From NCBI GenBank assembly GCA_017656255.1, contig JACDOE010000003.1, positions 181,653 through 245,652 on the forward strand: a stretch of DNA of 64,000 nucleotides, in the 5' to 3' direction. This document shows positions 18,308 through 27,465 of this stretch, piece by piece. Under the pieces are notes generated by a model, which saw only the letters and a list, made by a program, of their open reading frames with translations, did no database searches and was not told the DNA's origin. Origin of the DNA: Bacillaceae bacterium. GTDB lineage: Bacteria > Bacillota > Bacilli > JACDOE01. Position numbers and translations under genes: made by a program. The stretch's first letter is position 1; each line of letters opens with the position of its first letter.

Positions 18308-18345
18308 TCTGTTACACCCATACTCACGAGTATGGATGTAACAGA
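18308..18345. repeat. 38-bp dispersed palindrome, copy A
   Basis: Begins TCTGTTACACCCATACTC and ends with its near-perfect reverse complement (one mismatch per arm, AC centre). It lies 25 bp after the lipoprotein stop, between convergent genes. Same family as 32774, 36525, 39251, 56171 and 60927. Confidence 0.85.
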
Positions 18346-18472
18346 CCTGCTGTTTAATTCGTATAAGAAAGCTGGTTCACGGGGAAAGTGGAATTTTAGT
18401 AGAAATTGTTTTCACTATGTCTCTAAACGAAAAAACTAATGATCAAGATTCCTCAACTATATGCTAGTATAT

Positions 18473-19336
18473 TTAATCTGAATCAGCAGGAAGATCTTTA
18501 ATATGCCTTAAATAACCCATCACATTCTGATCGTCATTATACGGATATTCAAAATCAAGATGATCAGCTACGTGAACGGCAAAATATCGAAACAATTCAC
18601 ACATCTTAAACAAGGATTGCCATATATTTTTAAAGTCAGCATTCGTATAAGTCGCCACAAAGGCGTCCCATTCGTCTTTCTCCAGATAATCCTGAAAATA
18701 CTTGCCAAATTTACCGGCACTAACTGAAAACCCGGTTTTAACCCCGACATACCATTCCATCATTCGCAATAATACTTTTCGATTAATTTGCTCATACAAG
18801 AACATGATATAGGGCAATTCTTTTCGCCTGAGCCCTTTTCCGATATCCATACAGATCCACCAGAATTCATTACACGTATCGACGAATGCTTTTTCAGACG
18901 GCCTCTGGATATGATAATCGCTGTCGTTAGAAGGGGGAAGTGATCCGATGATCCCGTCTTTGTCCAAAAGCAACACACTCAGACTGTCCGGTTTATAAAT
19001 CGCACCCATTTTCTCAACGGGTATCAGGGTGAGGTCCAGGCGATTGCCATCCTTAAACTTCATCAAGTACACGAAACGCCCGTCGTTCAAGGCAGGAGGC
19101 AGTATCTTGTCTTCCGGCATCTGCATCATGATTCTCTCACCGAACCGGTCGACCCAGCGGTGATCTGAAATAAAGGAGTCAATATCTCTCACAATATAGA
19201 CGATGTCATAATCCTGAAAGATATCTTTTCTGGCATTCGGATTGGCCCTTGATCCGCTCATGATCACTGCCCGGATACGTTCATCGTTCGTAGCGGTGTC
19301 TATGATTAAATCCATCATTTCTTTTTCACTTCGCAT
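18473..19336 (-). CDS. Aminoglycoside 6-adenylyltransferase-like protein (AadK/ANT(6))
   Basis: 287-aa nucleotidyltransferase. MSGSRANPNARKDIFQDYDIVYIV holds the GSR-x-N and DYDIVY catalytic signature of streptomycin adenylyltransferases, and DGNRLDLTLIP gives the third acidic residue. The C-terminal helical domain FWWICMDIGKGLRRKELPYIM and KTGFSVSAGKFGKYFQDYL also matches chromosomal AadK. It would adenylate streptomycin, but activity is untested. SD GGAGG precedes ATG 19336. Confidence 0.85.
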   Translation of the reverse strand: MRSEKEMMDLIIDTATNDERIRAVIMSGSRANPNARKDIFQDYDIVYIVRDIDSFISDHRWVDRFGERIMMQMPEDKILPPALNDGRFVYLMKFKDGNRLDLTLIPVEKMGAIYKPDSLSVLLLDKDGIIGSLPPSNDSDYHIQRPSEKAFVDTCNEFWWICMDIGKGLRRKELPYIMFLYEQINRKVLLRMMEWYVGVKTGFSVSAGKFGKYFQDYLEKDEWDAFVATYTNADFKNIWQSLFKMCELFRYFAVHVADHLDFEYPYNDDQNVMGYLRHIKDLPADSD

Positions 19337-19415
19337 GATTGTTGACCTCCGACTCTTTTTATTTCAGTTCACATGTATTTTTAAACAAATCGATACCGAA
19401 TTCCTTTATTTAACA

Positions 19416-19450
19416 CAAAAAACCCCGCAGTCCTACTCGGGCCTGCAGGG
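19416..19450 (-). terminator. Terminator of spoVR
   Basis: Minus-strand CCCTGCAG / CTGCGGGG stem with a bulged T, then TTTTTTG, just after the spoVR stop. Confidence 0.75.
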
Positions 19451-19458
19451 CCATCCTC

Positions 19459-20904
19459 TCACATAAACCGCCGATGATTCTTCTTGCCATCATACGTAAA
19501 CAGCACCGGCCGCTCTTCAATCACCGTCTCCAGATGAACCGTTTTCCCCCACAGCTGATACACATACGGCAACGTCTTTTCCAGATACTTGATGTCAAGC
19601 TCCTGACCTTCAAAATGATGCTTCAGATACAACTCCCCGTTGCGGAGATAATCGCCGTCCTGCACCGTGATATACGGGAAACCGCCGTTCACCCTTGAGG
19701 CGACCAGCTGATCCCGCACCTGTTCCCACTGCTTTTCCGATACCACCCAGTCATTACCCTGCTTCTGGAACAGGTACAGATCCAGCTCCTCTACCAGTTC
19801 TTTGGTCAGATAGTTCCGTAAAAATGTGGTGTCCCATTCCAGTTCACGGACTTCAAAGATTTTCTGGCGTCCTTTTCCCGGTTTGCGACCGTATCGCTCC
19901 TGCTCTTCTTTCGTCGGATTATCCCAGCGCTTTTCAATGTCTTCAAAAATCTTCACACCCAGATGATACGGATTGATGCTGGTTTTGGACGGCTGCAGTA
20001 CCTGGGCATTCATGCGGGCGAACTCCACCGTCTCTTCTTCCGTCAGATCCATTTCTCTGAGGATTCGGGCATGCCAGTAAGAGGCCCAGCCTTCGTTCAT
20101 GATCTTGGTTTCCATCTGCGGCCAGAAGTACTGCATCTCTTCCCACATGATGGTCATAATATCCCGCTGCCAGTCTTCCAGAATCGGACTGTGCTCTTCA
20201 AGAAACAAGACCAGATCTTTTTCCGGACGGGGCGGAAACTTGCGCGGAGTCTTACGCCGCCTCATCTGGCGCTCTTTCTCCCTCTTTTCCCTCTCTTCCT
20301 GGTCCAGCATCCACAGGTCATCATATTGTGCCGCCGACCGGGACACCGGAATATCGCCTTCTTCCTCTTCATCCTCAACGGACCATTGCAGTTGCGGGCG
20401 AATGAGGCTGGAATCAATGTGCTCATGGATGGCGAGCACGGCATCCAGCAGCTTCTCCACTTCATCTTTTCCATATTCAATCTCATACTGCCGGATACGT
20501 TCTGCACTGGCAGCCATACTTTCCACCATATCCCGGTTGGTGTTGGAGAAACGGACGTTATTTTTGAAAAAATCGCAGTGCGCCAGAACATGGGCGACAA
20601 TCAGCTTATTCTGAATCAGGGTATTGCCGTCCAGCAGAAACGCATAACAGGGATTGGAATTGACCACCAGCTCATATATTTTGCTTAAATTAAAATCATA
20701 CTGCAGCTTCATCCGGTGAAATGCCTTCCCGAAACTCCAGTGCGAAAAACGGGTCGGCATGCCGTATGCGCCAAACGTGTAAATGATATCAGCCGGGCAG
20801 ATTTCGTAGCGCATCGGATAAAAATCCAGGCCGAATCCCCGGGCAATCTCGGTAATTTCTTCAATCGCCCGGTACAACTCCTTTTTCTCATCTTCCGTCA
20901 CCAT
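19459..20904 (-). CDS. spoVR: SpoVR family protein
   Basis: 481 aa, close to the usual 470-510 of the family. Recognised from [75 protein letters not shown], and [14 protein letters not shown]. SpoVR is needed for normal spore cortex formation in B. subtilis; the biochemical role is unknown. A charged, Arg/Lys-rich insert lies near residues 205-230. SD GAGGGGTG before ATG 20904. It is monocistronic between two terminators. Confidence 0.95.
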   Translation of the reverse strand: MVTEDEKKELYRAIEEITEIARGFGLDFYPMRYEICPADIIYTFGAYGMPTRFSHWSFGKAFHRMKLQYDFNLSKIYELVVNSNPCYAFLLDGNTLIQNKLIVAHVLAHCDFFKNNVRFSNTNRDMVESMAASAERIRQYEIEYGKDEVEKLLDAVLAIHEHIDSSLIRPQLQWSVEDEEEEGDIPVSRSAAQYDDLWMLDQEEREKREKERQMRRRKTPRKFPPRPEKDLVLFLEEHSPILEDWQRDIMTIMWEEMQYFWPQMETKIMNEGWASYWHARILREMDLTEEETVEFARMNAQVLQPSKTSINPYHLGVKIFEDIEKRWDNPTKEEQERYGRKPGKGRQKIFEVRELEWDTTFLRNYLTKELVEELDLYLFQKQGNDWVVSEKQWEQVRDQLVASRVNGGFPYITVQDGDYLRNGELYLKHHFEGQELDIKYLEKTLPYVYQLWGKTVHLETVIEERPVLFTYDGKKNHRRFM

Positions 20905-21032
20905 GAATCACCCCTCAAGAAGAATGCCATTAACTTGTTTCTACGGACAGGTCAGATAAGTCCCCAAACCTCCTTTTGTTACAGCTTATTCACGGATATC
21001 AAATTATTTACATGGAAGTGGCCCACAAAATT

Positions 21033-21063
21033 AAAAAACCGGACTGTGGAGCAGTCAGTCCGG
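21033..21063 (-). terminator. Terminator of the GH18-like gene
   Basis: Minus-strand CCGGACTG / CAGTCCGG stem with a 9-nt loop followed by TTTTTT. Confidence 0.85.
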
Positions 21064-21128
21064 CAATTGATTTCATTTATGCAGCTTTCGCCAACAGCAA
21101 CGGATGCTTTACTCTAATAGATTCACGC

Positions 21129-22425
21129 TCATTTTTCTGCGATTTTAGGATTCCGCGGCACCACATGCTGCCTGATCGAATCCCACATCTCATCTGTGTA
21201 CAATCCCAGTCGCCACAACGCTATCCCGTCCAGGCCATATCGTTTGGCCAGTCCGATTTTCCCCGCCATACTTTCATGGTTTTCAGTTGCAGCGGAGATT
21301 CCCAGAATCAATTTATCCGGTGAGACGGTTGCCACCGCCCTTTTTACCGCTTCTTCCACCAGATGGACCGGTTCCGGCGTCAGGCCATATTCATAGGCCA
21401 TGATCACGATTTTGTCCGCCAATTGACCCAGCGCCTGATAATCATACCCCTGATACACGCTGTTTGGCGGATGGAGGGAGAGGGTTAACGTTTTCCCGTT
21501 CTCATGCAACCCGGATGCCAGTGTTTCCACAAACCGGGTAAAATCAGTCCTGATCTGCTCCAGTTCTTCATCGGACTTGTCATAGCGATAACCCAGACCT
21601 TCCAGATCCAGATTTACCCCATTGTATGACTCAACCGCTTCCATTATCGCTTCCACGGCGGCTTCTGCAACGGCTTCATCCGCGATCAGACCGGACAGTT
21701 CGCCGTCACGGTTGGTCATATGAACCACCATTTCCGTCCTGATCCCATACTGCTCCGCCGCATCCAGCACATCTTCCCAGCCATCGGGACGCTGCCAGCC
21801 GGAAGCGTTCCGGGTCAAGAGTTCACCCTCCCGAGTTAAACTGTACCAGCCCAGCGCCACTTCATCTACGATATCCGTATTTCCCGTACCCGTTTCCGGA
21901 TAAGGCGACTGAAAAAGATCGGTCCAACTGCTGGTCTCCCTGTCCCCCAGCGCATAATAACCCAGCACATGGAGATCCTGTGGCGGTGACGTGATGTCCA
22001 CCGTATAAGTTTTTCCATTCCAGTCCACCCGACAGTCAAACGCCTCACTAAAAAAGCGCAACGGAATCATTGTCCTCCCGCCGATAATGACCGGCGCTAC
22101 ATCCAGCGATATCTCCCCCTGATTGCGATAAGCCGTCCGGTTTCCAATTTGCAGGCGAACGGCGGTGTCCCCCTTCACACCCAGAACCGTCCGGGGTTTC
22201 CGCCTCCCAGCTCACTTCAACGTTTAATGCTTCGGCAATCGCTCGAAAAGGCACCACAGTTCGACCATTTTGAATGATCGGTTCAACATCAAACGCAACC
22301 GGGAGCGTATCCACACGGACGGTGATCGGCTTCACCGGTTTCTCAGCCGCCGCTGCCGTATCCCCCCACAGAGGGGTAGTGGCGACGATCATCATCACCA
22401 TCATCCATACAAAAAATCGTTTCAT
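21129..22425 (-). pseudogene. Exported GH18-like protein with copper-amine-oxidase-like N-terminal domain, frameshifted
   Basis: ATG 22425 (after GGGAGGAA) encodes a signal peptide and half of a copper amine oxidase N-terminal-like (stalk) domain up to WEAET. The frame then breaks, and the rest continues in another frame as TVLGVKGDTAVRLQIGN. Removing one C from the four-base run at 22193-22196 (GGGG on the plus strand) restores WEAETRTVLGVKG, the family pattern. The C-terminal part is a glycoside-hydrolase-18-like barrel with GVNLDLEGL, matching the DxDxE catalytic motif, and LTLSLHPPN. It resembles Bacillus YaaH/YdhD-type spore-wall enzymes, but without LysM. Either a recent pseudogene or a sequence error. 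Confidence 0.8.
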
Positions 22426-22605
22426 TACGGTTATTCCTCCCACTCGTTTGCACTACGCATCAATCTAATATACTGTCTGAAACCTCAAAAAGTTGCACGT
22501 TTGTAGCTTCCGTTCCATCTTTTTACTAATGAAACTCCTGTATAGCCTGTTTATAATGCTCCTGAATACATCATGGCCCTACACGCAGAGAAAGGAGCAA
22601 TCTTC

Positions 22606-23259
22606 ATGTCTCAAAAAACAGGAATCATCATCAGTCTGCTGATTGTCATACTGGTAAGTGTACTGGCCCCGAGCGGTGAAGCGCAGGCCGTTTCCCCTTC
22701 CACCCTGTATGACGGAAGTACGGGGGGAGATGTCTGGGATCTGCAATATCGCCTCTCGTTACTCGGCTATTATCAGGCCAAGCTGGATGGGGTGATGGGC
22801 TGGCAAACCGTGCAGGCCGTCCGACATTTTCAGCGGGATTACGGACTGACTGTGGATGGCATTGTCGGACCTGCCACCTGGAACCTGTTAAAAAAGGTAA
22901 GTCTGTCCAGGGATGAGGTCTACCTGGTGGCACGTGCGGTGTACGGTGAAGCCCGGGGAGAGCCCTATACCGGCCAGGTGGCGGTAGCCGCTGTGATTAT
23001 GAACCGGATTCAGTCACCTGAATTTCCAAACACCGCCGCCGGTGTCATTTTTCAAAAACGGGCCTTTACCGCCGTCGATGACGGTCAGTTCTGGTACACC
23101 CCCAATGCCCTCGCCATCCGGGCGGTGAAAGATGCGGTAAGAGGCTGGGATCCCACGGGTGGCGCACTCTATTATTTTAATCCCGCGACGGCCACGTCCT
23201 CCTGGATCTGGACCCGGCCGCAGATTACCCGGATCGGGAACCATGTGTTTACGATGTAA
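22606..23259 (+). CDS. sleB: Spore cortex-lytic enzyme, SleB type
   Basis: 217 aa: signal peptide (residues 1-28), peptidoglycan-binding domain (GDVWDLQYRLSLLGYY to GIVGPATWNLLKK), and a C-terminal hydrolase_2 domain (VYLVARAVYGEARGEPYTGQVAVAAVIMNR with the catalytic Glu). SleB-type enzymes cleave muramic-lactam cortex during germination. ATG 22606 follows AAAGGAG; the longer frame from 22573 runs through that SD. No ypeB partner lies next to it, unlike B. subtilis sleB-ypeB, so this may be a paralogue (compare CwlJ/YkvT). Confidence 0.88.
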   Translation: MSQKTGIIISLLIVILVSVLAPSGEAQAVSPSTLYDGSTGGDVWDLQYRLSLLGYYQAKLDGVMGWQTVQAVRHFQRDYGLTVDGIVGPATWNLLKKVSLSRDEVYLVARAVYGEARGEPYTGQVAVAAVIMNRIQSPEFPNTAAGVIFQKRAFTAVDDGQFWYTPNALAIRAVKDAVRGWDPTGGALYYFNPATATSSWIWTRPQITRIGNHVFTM

Positions 23260-23280
23260 AGATGTCATAACTGAACAGGG

Positions 23281-23316
23281 AAAGCCAGGCGTTCCCGCAC
23301 GGTTCGCCTGGCTTTT
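23281..23316 (+). terminator. Terminator after sleB
   Basis: AAAGCCAGGCG / CGCCTGGCTTTT stem with a 13-nt loop; the arms supply the U-rich tail. Confidence 0.85.
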
Positions 23317-23349
23317 GTAATAATACCCATATATAAGTCAAATTCCGAC

Positions 23350-23580
23350 TTACGCCCCAACCAGTTGTTTTATCTTCTCATCGCGGCGGCGCCGTTCAGA
23401 TTCCTCTGCCAGATCGTATTTCTTGAGCAAATGAAACATTTCATTTAATTCAGCCTGACTGATCGATTTATCTAAAAATGACGCCACTTTTTCGGTTAAT
23501 TCCTGACCCAGATAGGGGGATTGATCCTGCAATTTTTTCTTCACATCTTCCAGTGAGTGGTCCAGTTTGCATTCTCCCAT
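23350..23580 (-). CDS. Small charged cytoplasmic protein of unknown function
   Basis: 76 aa, no signal or membrane segment, predicted helical. MGECKLDHSLEDVKKKL with an early cysteine, then ISQAELNEMFHLLKKYDLA and a very charged tail (SERRRRDEKIKQ). GGGAGG is well placed before ATG 23580, so it is likely real. I do not recognise the family. It stands alone, converging with sleB. Confidence 0.7.
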   Translation of the reverse strand: MGECKLDHSLEDVKKKLQDQSPYLGQELTEKVASFLDKSISQAELNEMFHLLKKYDLAEESERRRRDEKIKQLVGA

Positions 23581-23704
23581 TATGGTGACCTCCCTTAAGA
23601 CTTGTTAAGGATATTCTACACATAAATACGCTTAAATTCATCAGAAAAGATGTTATTCGTAATGTTCTTGATCTGTTCACATCCTCAAATTGGTCCTGCA
23701 ACAT

Positions 23705-23742
23705 AAAAAACACCCCTTTGCCATTTGTCCGGCTAAGGGGTG
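23705..23742 (-). terminator. Terminator downstream of the SIMPL gene
   Basis: Minus-strand CACCCCTT / AAGGGGTG stem (16-nt loop) followed by TTTTTTATG. It lies about 100 nt after the SIMPL stop. Confidence 0.75.
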
Positions 23743-23840
23743 CAAACAAGGGGTCGTTTCACATTTTTTAATATAATCTGTTTATGTTAAATTCATATGA
23801 ACGTCATGTTAAGATTTTCTTAACTTCGATCCCGGCAACA

Positions 23841-24578
23841 TTAAAATTCATAAACAACGCGAACCGATTTTCGCACCGTCACTTCCCCGCTGTAAACATC
23901 GGTTTCCGCCGATGCCGACTCTTTGGCAACCGTCACCATATCATACCGAACCGGTTGCACGCTGCTTCCCTCTTCCACCATCTGCACCACCCCGGAAACC
24001 TGTTTCCCTTCTGCCTTCACCATCGCTTCCGCTTTTTGACGGGCACTGGCAATAGCCTTTTCGAGTGCTTCAATTTCATATTTCGATTGCTTTTCCGTAT
24101 CAAAACGGATCTGATCCACCCGATTGACGCCTGCCCGGGACAGATCATCCAGCAGACCGCCGATTCCATCCATATCACGATAGGTGATCTCAATAATGTG
24201 ATTCAGGGTATATCCTCTAAGGACCCTCTTTTGCTCCATGTAATCGTAGCGTGGCCACAGATCGAACCGCACGGTCTCAATGTCGTTTTCTGAAATCTGA
24301 TGTTGATCCAGCACCTCCCGGATTTTTTCAAATGCCCGGGCATTGGCCTGCTGGGCCGCTTCTGCCGATTTTTCTTCCGTCTGAACGCCCAGTCGCACAT
24401 AGGCCACATCCGGTTTGATCTGAACCTCACCGGTCCCGCTTACCGTGATAGTCCTTCCGGCTTCTTCCTGGGTTGCGGCCCGGACCCCATTACCGTCAGC
24501 ACCCGGGTTTCCGACATACAGAAGCATACCGATGAAAAATAAGGCTCCCAGCACGAGAAATGCACGTTTGTTTTTCAT
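23841..24578 (-). CDS. SIMPL-domain (DUF541/YggE-like) exported protein
   Basis: 245 aa with an N-terminal signal/anchor (AFLVLGALFFIGMLLYVG). Then the SIMPL pattern: ITVSGTGEVQIKPDVAYVRLGVQT, a KSAEAAQQANARAFEKIREVLDQ helix, GYTLNHIIEITYRDMD, and ALEKAIASARQKAEAMVKAEGKQVSGVVQM. The family is periplasmic or extracellular and loosely tied to oxidative stress or membrane maintenance; no activity is known. SD GGAGGGTG before ATG 24578. A membrane-protein gene lies 70 bp upstream on the same strand. Confidence 0.88.
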   Translation of the reverse strand: MKNKRAFLVLGALFFIGMLLYVGNPGADGNGVRAATQEEAGRTITVSGTGEVQIKPDVAYVRLGVQTEEKSAEAAQQANARAFEKIREVLDQHQISENDIETVRFDLWPRYDYMEQKRVLRGYTLNHIIEITYRDMDGIGGLLDDLSRAGVNRVDQIRFDTEKQSKYEIEALEKAIASARQKAEAMVKAEGKQVSGVVQMVEEGSSVQPVRYDMVTVAKESASAETDVYSGEVTVRKSVRVVYEF

Positions 24579-24648
24579 TTTTTAATCACCCTCCTTTACC
24601 CCATCAGACGGGGAACCGAAGGAAAAAGTTGCTTTATACATCACCCGT

Positions 24649-25497
24649 TTACATGAACAACCGGTTTACAGACACCACCATTGAGAAAATCAGGATGGCA
24701 ACCACAGCCAGCAGCCATTTTAACACGATCCCAGCACGTGTTCGGGCCAAAAGGACAAAGACGAGTCCGAGGATGGCTCCGATGGCGATGCTCAGGGTAA
24801 AATAAATCACCCCGAAATATAAATCAATACCGATAGCAACCACAAGCAATATCAGATAAACAATCTGTTGAACCGACACAACACGATCAGTCTTTTTTGC
24901 AGGGACGGAACCCTTTATCCCGGTCACAGTCAGCTCATACATCCGTTGTAACCAGGCGAACATGATGAGGATAAATAAATAACCTCCGACAACAGGGATA
25001 ATCTGACTGATGCCGTATCCGATAAACGTGGCGATAGCCCCCACCTGCAGCCCGGACAACAAACGATCTCCCTGCCGCCGAACAAATGCCAGACAGACCA
25101 GCGGTACCTGATGCCACGCAAACGGTTGAAACCGGACAACGAATGGGACATACAGGGACATCAAAAACAGCAGGATCCCCGCTAAAATGGTCAGAGCCAA
25201 CCAGATCAGGCCGACCCAGAAGAACACATTCCCGGCCCCTGCTACGAACAGGGCGTCTCCGATCCAGACCATCCATACGAAAACAACGCCAAACAGCAGG
25301 GTCCAACCTGTCACCTGCCACATTTTTCTCAATGAAACCGGTGCCGGCAGCAATAGGCCGGACAATCCGAACCCTCCCACAAACAACGTCTGGCTTAATA
25401 TGATTAAAACCAGGAGAGGCATCTCCAGATGATATAGTCCCAGGACAATCGCAGAGATGATACCCAGCATCAGCCACGTTTTTTGCTTATGTGTCAT
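24649..25497 (-). CDS. Polytopic membrane protein of unknown function
   Basis: 282 aa with about eight hydrophobic segments and few charged loops (for example MWQVTGWTLLFGVVFVWMVW and IATFIGYGISQIIPVVGGYLF). No family is recognised. The frame is open to 25572, but GGGAG lies just upstream of ATG 25497 (MTHKQKTWL), which is preferred. It precedes the SIMPL gene, so the two may form a unit. Confidence 0.65.
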   Translation of the reverse strand: MTHKQKTWLMLGIISAIVLGLYHLEMPLLVLIILSQTLFVGGFGLSGLLLPAPVSLRKMWQVTGWTLLFGVVFVWMVWIGDALFVAGAGNVFFWVGLIWLALTILAGILLFLMSLYVPFVVRFQPFAWHQVPLVCLAFVRRQGDRLLSGLQVGAIATFIGYGISQIIPVVGGYLFILIMFAWLQRMYELTVTGIKGSVPAKKTDRVVSVQQIVYLILLVVAIGIDLYFGVIYFTLSIAIGAILGLVFVLLARTRAGIVLKWLLAVVAILIFSMVVSVNRLFM

Positions 25498-25643
25498 GTT
25501 CCTACGCTCCCGTTTTACAGTCTCTCTATGTATATCGGCTGTCTCCCACGTCTGTTTTAAATGCTCTCCCACCTGTATGAATCGCCATTTCCATCACACA
25601 ATAAATGGAACAGAAAAGTTCCGTTTTTCCATTCAATCTCTTA

Positions 25644-25672
25644 TTTACACGTTGATTCAATCCTGCTATAGT
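25644..25672 (+). promoter_or_regulatory. Sigma-A-type promoter of speA
   Basis: TTTACA (25644-25649), 17-nt spacer, TATAGT (25667-25672), about 50 nt ahead of the speA start. Confidence 0.6.
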
Positions 25673-25723
25673 CAATTTGTCGGCTTAAAAACGCCGGACT
25701 TGATAACACCGGGGTGAACACTG

Positions 25724-27184
25724 TTGACAGACCAAAATCGCACACCATTATTTTCAGGTTTGCTTGAACATATAAAAAAGAATCCGGTTCAATTTCATAT
25801 ACCGGGTCATATCAAGGGGGCCGGGATCGACCCCGATTTTCGCGAATTCATCGGGGATAACGCCCTGGCCATGGATTTGATCAACATCGCCCCGCTGGAT
25901 GATCTGCACCATCCGCACGGCATGATCGACGAAGCTCAGAAACTGGCCGCCGAAACCTTCGGGGCCGACTATACTCTTTTCAGTGTGCAGGGAACCAGTG
26001 GCGCCATTATGACCATGATCATGAGTGTGGTCGGACCGGGTGACAAGATCATGGTCCCCCGCAACGTCCATAAATCAATCATCAGCGCCATCATCATGTC
26101 AGGGGCGATCCCCATTTTTATGGTACCCGAGGTCGATCTGCGGCTGGGGATTCGCCACGGCGTCAGCCTGGATACAGTCAAAAACGGGCTGGATGAACAT
26201 CCCGACATCAAAGCCTTGCTGGTGATCAACCCGACGTACTATGGGGTTGCCGCCGATCTGAAATCCATTGTGGAACTGGCCCATGAACGGGGGATTCCCG
26301 TTCTGGTGGATGAAGCGCAGGGGATTCACATCCATTTTCACGACGAGTTGCCCCTGTCGGCGATGCAGGCTGGAGCGGACATGGCGGCATCCAGTGTCCA
26401 TAAGCTGGGGGGCTCAATGACGCAGGCCAGTGTCCTGAACATACGGAAGGGTCTGATTGATCCCCACCGCGTCCAGAAAATCCTGTCCATGCTGACCACC
26501 ACCAGCACATCTTATCTTCTGCTGGCTTCCCTGGATGTGGCCCGCAGGCAACTGGCTTTGAGAGGAAGAGAGATGCTGGACCGGGTGATTGGACTGGCGA
26601 TGGAGACGCGGGAAAGAATCAACCGGATTCCGGGGCTTTACTGCTTTGGTTCCGATATTATCGGAGAAAACAGTTCACGTTTTGACTATGACCCGACCAA
26701 GCTGTGCATCAATGTACGGGATCTGGGAGTAACCGGAAGTGAGATTGAACGTCTTTTAAGGGAAGAGTTTAATATCGAAGTGGAACTTTCCGATCTGTAT
26801 AATGTGCTGTGCATTGTGTCGCTGGGGCATCGGAAAGAAGATCTGGATCAACTGGTCCATGCCATGGAGACCCTTGCCGGGAGGCTGTATGAAAGCGGCC
26901 CCTCACACCCGGATGATACGATGATTCGGGTCACTCCGGAACTGGTGATGCCGCCGCGGGAAGCTTTTTACGCGAAAGTGGACGTGGTTCCGCTGGAGGA
27001 ATCGGCCGACCGGATCATCGCGGAATCGATCATGGTTTATCCACCGGGGATCCCGGTCTTGTTACCGGGTGAGCGTATTACGCAGGTAAACATCGATTAT
27101 ATCCGAAGTTGCCTGGAGGCTGGCCTGCCGGTACAGGGACCGGAAGATCCCACGTTGACGATGGTGAAGGTTGTGAAGGAATAA
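25724..27184 (+). CDS. speA: Arginine decarboxylase (SpeA, aspartate-aminotransferase-fold type)
   Basis: 486-aa PLP-dependent Orn/Lys/Arg decarboxylase resembling B. subtilis SpeA. Motifs: FHIPGHIKGAG, DLINIAPLDDLHHPHGMI, FSVQGTSGAIMTMIMS, VNPTYYGVAADL-type strand, VDEAQGIHIHF (PLP-ring Asp) and SSVHKLGGSMTQASVLN with the PLP lysine. C-terminal domain ESIMVYPPGIPVLLPGERIT. It makes agmatine, the substrate of the agmatinase at 2.1-2.9 kb. The start is TTG 25724 behind GGGGTGA. Lysine decarboxylase is possible from family alone. Confidence 0.88.
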   Translation: MTDQNRTPLFSGLLEHIKKNPVQFHIPGHIKGAGIDPDFREFIGDNALAMDLINIAPLDDLHHPHGMIDEAQKLAAETFGADYTLFSVQGTSGAIMTMIMSVVGPGDKIMVPRNVHKSIISAIIMSGAIPIFMVPEVDLRLGIRHGVSLDTVKNGLDEHPDIKALLVINPTYYGVAADLKSIVELAHERGIPVLVDEAQGIHIHFHDELPLSAMQAGADMAASSVHKLGGSMTQASVLNIRKGLIDPHRVQKILSMLTTTSTSYLLLASLDVARRQLALRGREMLDRVIGLAMETRERINRIPGLYCFGSDIIGENSSRFDYDPTKLCINVRDLGVTGSEIERLLREEFNIEVELSDLYNVLCIVSLGHRKEDLDQLVHAMETLAGRLYESGPSHPDDTMIRVTPELVMPPREAFYAKVDVVPLEESADRIIAESIMVYPPGIPVLLPGERITQVNIDYIRSCLEAGLPVQGPEDPTLTMVKVVKE

Positions 27185-27209
27185 CGCAAATGGAGGTCAG
27201 GGGGCAGAG

Positions 27210-27242
27210 GTCGGATTCAGGATAGCGGAATTTTTTCCGTTA
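27210..27242. repeat. Short dispersed palindrome, GCGGAA family (copy 2)
   Basis: TCGGATTCAGGATAGCGGAA followed by TTTTTTCCGTTAT; the arms AGCGGAA and TTCCGTT pair with a G-T. It lies 25 bp after the speA stop and may double as a weak terminator. Confidence 0.45.
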
Positions 27243-27345
27243 TTTCCTGTCACCGGCATCATCGCCATTCTGCAAATCCAGAAACCCTGTCCTCCCTGTC
27301 ATTCTCGACCGATTTTTTATCAACAGGTATCTCAAACGACAGACT

Positions 27346-27405
27346 TAAAAAAAGAACCCGGGTCAAGCATATTGTCGGGGGAATGCCAGTGGCTCCCCCG
27401 GGGTT
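27346..27405 (-). terminator. Terminator of the molybdopterin oxidoreductase gene
   Basis: On the minus strand a nested hairpin (AACCCCGGG..CCCGGGTT outside, GGGGGA..TCCCCC inside) is followed by CTTTTTTT. The rest of the 27.19-27.46 kb gap holds only the short palindrome. Confidence 0.65.
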
Positions 27406-27465
27406 GCCCGCCAGATCATGGGGAAGATTACGAGTCGAGGATCCCGCATTTTAGTCCCTTCTCTG

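Noticed and set aside
19963..20688. 241-codon plus-strand frame inside spoVR
   Set aside because: Complement of the conserved SpoVR reading frame.
20977..21018. TTTTGTTACAGCTTATTCACGG as a seventh 38-bp palindrome
   Set aside because: Only the left GTTACA arm matches; the right side (TTTACATGG) does not restore symmetry.
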